DNA from: a virus
Strand: one strand, 5' to 3'
IMG/VR virus record: IMGVR_UViG_3300013126_000135
Coordinates: 1 to 32,244 of that record
DNA: 32,244 bases
Both the position numbers and the translations under genes were made by a program. This document shows positions 29,630 to 32,244 of this stretch, in pieces (within the stretch, counting starts at the first letter, position 1; the number at the start of each line of letters is the position of its first letter). The notes under the pieces are model-generated. The model had not been told where the DNA came from. It saw only the letters and a program-made list of their open reading frames with translations, and ran no database searches.

Positions 29630-31021
29630 TCAGAAGTGCGGGCGCAAGTTGCCATCTTTACCATCGATCGTCACACCATCGGGGCCAATGCCGTGCCGCC
29701 CCGGAAGTCGGCCGCCGTGCAGCTCCTTGAACCTCGACCCAGCCACCACCGCGTAGCGCAGCGCGTCCACCGCGTGATCGTGGGTGTTGTCCTTGGCGGG
29801 CGTGTCTGTCGGGTTGCCGTCGCGGTCCACCTGGTAGCGGTACGCCGCCATGCTCGGCACGATCCCGGCCACATCGCCGGTGAAGGTCCGCGGCAGCCGG
29901 TCGCTGAACACCAGCCGCGGATCGCCCTGCACCGGCGCCAGCATGTCCTGCACCATCGCGATACCTGAGCGCACGTACTGGTCATGCTTGCTCGTCAGGC
30001 TCAGAACCTGGCACCGGCGGGCGCCGTAGATCTGCCGCAGCCACACGTTTTCCTCGGGCACTGCCCGGTCGGCGCTGATCAGGTACGGAACCTGCCCAGG
30101 CATCAGCTGCTCGATCCACTGCTGCAGGTCGGCCCGGAAGTGCCCACGGCTCTCGGGCTTGCGCACCAGCTCGTCAGCCACCACCCACCGGCCGGCGGGC
30201 GTCACCTGCACCGCCACGGCCACCGCACGATTCAAGCCCCAGTCCACACCGATCACCCACTTGGCTTCCGGGTGGTGCTTGTGCGACCACGGCAACAGGT
30301 GCCGCTGCTCGCGGAATTCTCCGTAGACTGCCGACACCGGCCGCAGCGCCAGAGCCAGGATCTCCTGCTCGTAGCGCCTCACGCTCATGGCCGCCTTCCA
30401 GCTCTCGACCACGGCCCGGTCCAGATACGGGTTGTCGTAGCTCGTGGCCCGCGCCACGTAGAAGTCGGGCGCCGCCTCGAGCTGGCGATCCCGGAACAGC
30501 TTGGTGACCCCGCGCAGCCCGTTGGGGCTCGAGGCCACCGCGAAGCTGGGCCGCGGGCAAGGCACGCGAATGCAGCTTACCAGCGTCTCGTACACCGTCA
30601 GCTCGTCGGCCTCGCTCCAGCAAATCTCGTCGGCGTCCACCCACCCCAGGTTCTGGCCGCGCAGCTTGTCCACCCGCTCGTAGCCCTGCCAGTAGATCGT
30701 GCTGCCATTGTGCAGGTAGATCGCTTGGTCGTCGGCCGAGAAGCGCTTGATCCAGTTGAAGCCCGTGGCGTCTTGCAGGGTCTGCAGGTGGTTGCGCAGG
30801 AACGGCAACAGGTTCTTTTTCAGGTCGCGCTCGGTGCGCCCCAGCAGCGCACCAGGCACGCCCGGGTTGGCCAGCGCCTGCAAAAGCGCGTCGAGCGTGA
30901 GTGTCCAGCTTTTGCCCGCGCCACGCCCCCCCAAAAAGAACCGATTGCGCGATTTTGCTGTCAGGAACTCGGCTTGCTTGCGGTACGGCTTGAACACCGC
31001 CGCCAAGTCCAACTGCTGCAT
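29630..31021 (-). CDS. Terminase large subunit
   Basis: This 463-aa protein starts with ATG at 31021, overlapping the small-subunit stop as TGATG. Walker A GRGAGKS is at residues 32-38, Walker B GWVDADE at 126-132, and the coupling motif SSPNG at 164-168. The RNase-H-like nuclease domain has GVDWG with D260, SADRA with D318, and HDHAVDALRY with D416/D419. All catalytic acidic residues are in place. This is the packaging motor ATPase plus nuclease. Domain order and length are standard for siphovirus large terminases of the Terminase_6 type. Confidence 0.96.
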   Translation of the reverse strand: MQQLDLAAVFKPYRKQAEFLTAKSRNRFFLGGRGAGKSWTLTLDALLQALANPGVPGALLGRTERDLKKNLLPFLRNHLQTLQDATGFNWIKRFSADDQAIYLHNGSTIYWQGYERVDKLRGQNLGWVDADEICWSEADELTVYETLVSCIRVPCPRPSFAVASSPNGLRGVTKLFRDRQLEAAPDFYVARATSYDNPYLDRAVVESWKAAMSVRRYEQEILALALRPVSAVYGEFREQRHLLPWSHKHHPEAKWVIGVDWGLNRAVAVAVQVTPAGRWVVADELVRKPESRGHFRADLQQWIEQLMPGQVPYLISADRAVPEENVWLRQIYGARRCQVLSLTSKHDQYVRSGIAMVQDMLAPVQGDPRLVFSDRLPRTFTGDVAGIVPSMAAYRYQVDRDGNPTDTPAKDNTHDHAVDALRYAVVAGSRFKELHGGRLPGRHGIGPDGVTIDGKDGNLRPHF

Positions 31022-31755
31022 CAGCCCACCTCGATCGCGTCGCCGCCGGCCGGGGCGCGTCCACCAGCAGCCACGCCGGCGGGCAACGGCGCCGGCTCTC
31101 GGATCGCCGTGCTGTCCAGCGTCAACGCCAGCTGCACCTGCGGGCGCTCCTGCCCCTGCGGGCCCTTCAGTTGCAGCTCGGCCAGTCGGGCCGCCTGGGC
31201 GCCCAGCCGATCCATGCGCTCCAAGTAGGTCGCGGTGTCCACCTCGCCGCGCTGGTACGCCAGCTCGAGCACGCGCAGCTGGCGTTGCCACAGCACCGCA
31301 GCGTCAGCCACGCCCACGCCCTGAGCTGCCGCCGCCTCGAGCTCGGCCACGTCGGGCTGGTTGTCCCGGCCCCTGCTCAGCGCCAGCTGGCCACGGGGCC
31401 CGAACTGCTCGGGCAACGTCCGCTCGAGCATCCACGCTGCCGCCCGCCACGCGTCGCGGTCGTCGCTGTTGGCCTTGGCCACCAGCCGCCCCAGCCAACC
31501 CACGGCCCGAGCGCTGCGGGCCTGCTCGACCTCGCGTTGTAGCGGCTGGTATTGCGTGGCCTCGCTCTCCAGCCAGTTGTACAGCGTCTGCTTGACCAGT
31601 CCGGCATGCGCCGCTGCCTGCTCGATCGACGCACCCAGCCGGATCGCCTCAACTATTTTGGAGCGGATCTCTGGCGTGCACTTGGTCGGCCTGCCTGTCT
31701 GGCCGTTTCCTGCGCCACGGTTGGGTGGCTTGCGCTTGGGCTTGCTGTCAGCCAT
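31021..31755 (-). CDS. Terminase small subunit
   Basis: This 244-aa protein starts with ATG at 31755, overlapping the previous gene by 8 bp. The basic N-terminus (KPKRKPPNRGAGNGQTGRPTK) is followed by a helix-turn-helix at about 30-60 (IRLGASIEQAAAHAGLVKQT then LYNWLES), a standard terminase DNA-recognition domain. The rest is helical and oligomerisation-like, with LPEQFGPRGQLALSRGRDNQ near the middle. It binds the packaging site and loads the large subunit. Its place directly before the large terminase is conventional. Confidence 0.9.
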   Translation of the reverse strand: MADSKPKRKPPNRGAGNGQTGRPTKCTPEIRSKIVEAIRLGASIEQAAAHAGLVKQTLYNWLESEATQYQPLQREVEQARSARAVGWLGRLVAKANSDDRDAWRAAAWMLERTLPEQFGPRGQLALSRGRDNQPDVAELEAAAAQGVGVADAAVLWQRQLRVLELAYQRGEVDTATYLERMDRLGAQAARLAELQLKGPQGQERPQVQLALTLDSTAIREPAPLPAGVAAGGRAPAGGDAIEVG

Positions 31756-32014
31756 CGGCCCCCCTCGCGTCGGCCAGACGCCGATAGAAGTCAAGCGCCA
31801 CACGCGAGCCCTTGCCCGCATGCTGCTCGTCCGTTGCTTGCTCGACGGCCGGCGGCTTGCCGTAGAGCGTGAACACCTGGGCGCCCGCCTGCTCGGCCAC
31901 CTCGGCCAGTCGCTCGGCCGCTTGCGCCTCGGCTCGATCTCGAGGCTGCCGGGCTCGCGTGCGCACCAGGTTCACCTCGGTGCCGCCGCCCTTGGGTGGT
32001 CTACCTCGGCCCAT
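31748..32014 (-). CDS. Small basic protein with AT-hook-like start, packaging region
   Basis: This 88-aa protein starts with ATG at 32014 (MGRGRPPKGGGTEVN), behind a G-rich site (GGTGGGGGCTTCA). GRGRPPKGG resembles an AT-hook, a short DNA minor-groove binder. Residues 20-50 are a charged helix (RQPRDRAEAQAAERLAEVAE), then VFTLYGKPPAVEQATDEQHA. It overlaps the small terminase start by 8 bp, so it may assist DNA recognition during packaging. The upstream 50 residues in the same frame look like out-of-frame translation. Confidence 0.65.
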   Translation of the reverse strand: MGRGRPPKGGGTEVNLVRTRARQPRDRAEAQAAERLAEVAEQAGAQVFTLYGKPPAVEQATDEQHAGKGSRVALDFYRRLADARGADG

Positions 32015-32108
32015 TGAAGCCCCCACCCAGCGCGATCCCCACCAGCAGCGCCACGCAGCAGATCGCCAGCTCCCGCAACAGCATGATCGCCAGTGGCTCA
32101 CCACACAT
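32001..32108 (-). CDS. 35-aa single-TM protein
   Basis: This short frame starts with ATG at 32108 behind AGGTGGTGGGCG. It encodes MCGEPLAIMLLRELAICCVA, then LLVGIALGGGFNGPR, a single hydrophobic helix with a short tail. It overlaps the gene at 31748-32014 by 14 bp. Hydrophobic pattern, ribosome site and coupling make it a plausible small membrane protein. No family is recognised. Confidence 0.5.
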   Translation of the reverse strand: MCGEPLAIMLLRELAICCVALLVGIALGGGFNGPR

Positions 32109-32244
32109 CGCCCACCACCTTGTCGAGCTGCACCGCTGCCCACCTGGCTGCGCGCCCGGCGCTCACGCGGGCCGCCCATCCCGCTTTGCGTTGCGTAACT
32201 ACGCACGCGGAAAAGAATACGTCCAAATAGTGCGGGGCGAGGCA
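32098..32244 (-). CDS. C-terminal part of an ORF running off the right edge
   Basis: This frame is open from the right edge to a TGA at 32100-32098, 48 codons. It has a protein-like end, PHYLDVFFSACVVTQRKAGW, then AARWAAVQLDKVVGDVW. The stop overlaps the ATG of the 35-aa gene by 11 bp, as is usual here. Its phase matches the frame of the left-edge partial gene across the shared 9-mer, so both probably belong to one gene of about 117 aa when the ends are joined. Confidence 0.5.
   Translation of the reverse strand, partial: CLAPHYLDVFFSACVVTQRKAGWAARVSAGRAARWAAVQLDKVVGDVW
32192..32205. repeat. Short palindrome near the right edge
   Basis: TGCGTA-AC-TACGCA is a perfect 6-bp inverted repeat with a 2-bp centre, about 40 bp from the right edge and about 440 bp upstream of the small terminase gene. 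It could be a terminase- or regulator-binding site. It lies inside the right-edge open frame. Confidence 0.35.
32235..32243. repeat. Terminal 9-bp repeat matching the left edge
   Basis: GGGCGAGGC occurs at 32235-32243 and at 1-9. One further base (A at 32244) does not match C at 10. This may mark cohesive ends filled in by sequencing or a trimmed circular overlap. Chance is unlikely but possible in this GC-rich sequence. Confidence 0.55.

Noticed and set aside
31748-32206. Longer 152-codon version of the AT-hook-like gene
   Set aside because: The first 64 residues are Trp/Cys/Arg-rich and read as an out-of-frame translation of the 35-aa membrane ORF and the edge ORF. The ATG at 32014 gives a coherent protein.

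Overview
This window looks like a near-complete or complete genome of a tailed phage (Caudoviricetes, siphovirus-like) of about 32 kb with a high-GC host. The evidence is a full packaging, head, tail and lysis set (small and large terminase, portal, scaffold, major capsid, major tail protein, a tail-chaperone pair with a -1 slippery site, tape measure, tail tip, holin and GH25 endolysin) plus a replication/nucleotide-processing module. No contractile sheath or baseplate set and no integrase are visible. Every gene I can support is on the minus strand. Genes are packed with 1-17 bp overlaps or short gaps, and GTG starts are common. No cellular gene is present, so the host cannot be named.

Layout in the order of transcription, from right to left. 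32.2-29.6 kb holds small entry genes and the small and large terminase. 29.6-25.3 kb holds portal, a virion-morphogenesis-like protein, scaffold, a small head protein and the major capsid protein. 25.25-23.7 kb holds a 44-aa gene between two related hairpins and the neck genes. 23.7-13.4 kb holds the tail: tube protein, chaperones G and GT, an 809-aa tape measure, two distal tail proteins, an 862-aa tail-tip protein and two tip or fibre-like proteins. 13.3-11.4 kb holds lysis: a holin-like protein, an endolysin with a peptidoglycan-binding domain, an unusual three-TM protein with an internal lipobox, and a small ORF. A rho-independent terminator at 11316-11276 closes this unit.

Immediately after it, a leftward promoter with a perfect TTGACA -35 box inside a palindrome (11262-11222) starts the second unit: a small membrane protein, an ssDNA-binding-like protein, a small RTYSAGVHFG-family protein with an overlapping Gly-X repeat ORF, a tRNA-like element, a DnaQ-type exonuclease fused to a second phage domain, an XRE-type regulator, an SF2 helicase, three unknown genes, a VRR-NUC nuclease, a small unknown gene, and a primase-polymerase/VirE-type helicase. 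Next comes a 375-bp non-coding block with 11 copies of a 9-bp GTGACGGCG iteron, a good replication-origin candidate. The module ends with a coiled-coil protein, an N6-adenine methyltransferase, a zinc-ribbon-like protein and a gene running off the left edge.

The two window ends share the 9-mer GGGCGAGGC (1-9 and 32235-32243). The open reading frames running off both ends are in the same phase across it. Joining them gives one continuous 117-aa ORF that leads into the packaging genes. I therefore read the molecule as circular or cos-ended, with essentially one direction of transcription and one terminator/promoter junction near 11.2-11.3 kb.

The most notable features are the iteron cluster beside the prim-pol/VirE gene, the canonical GGGAAAC frameshift site, the exonuclease fusion, the split Gly-X ORF and the odd lysis cassette.
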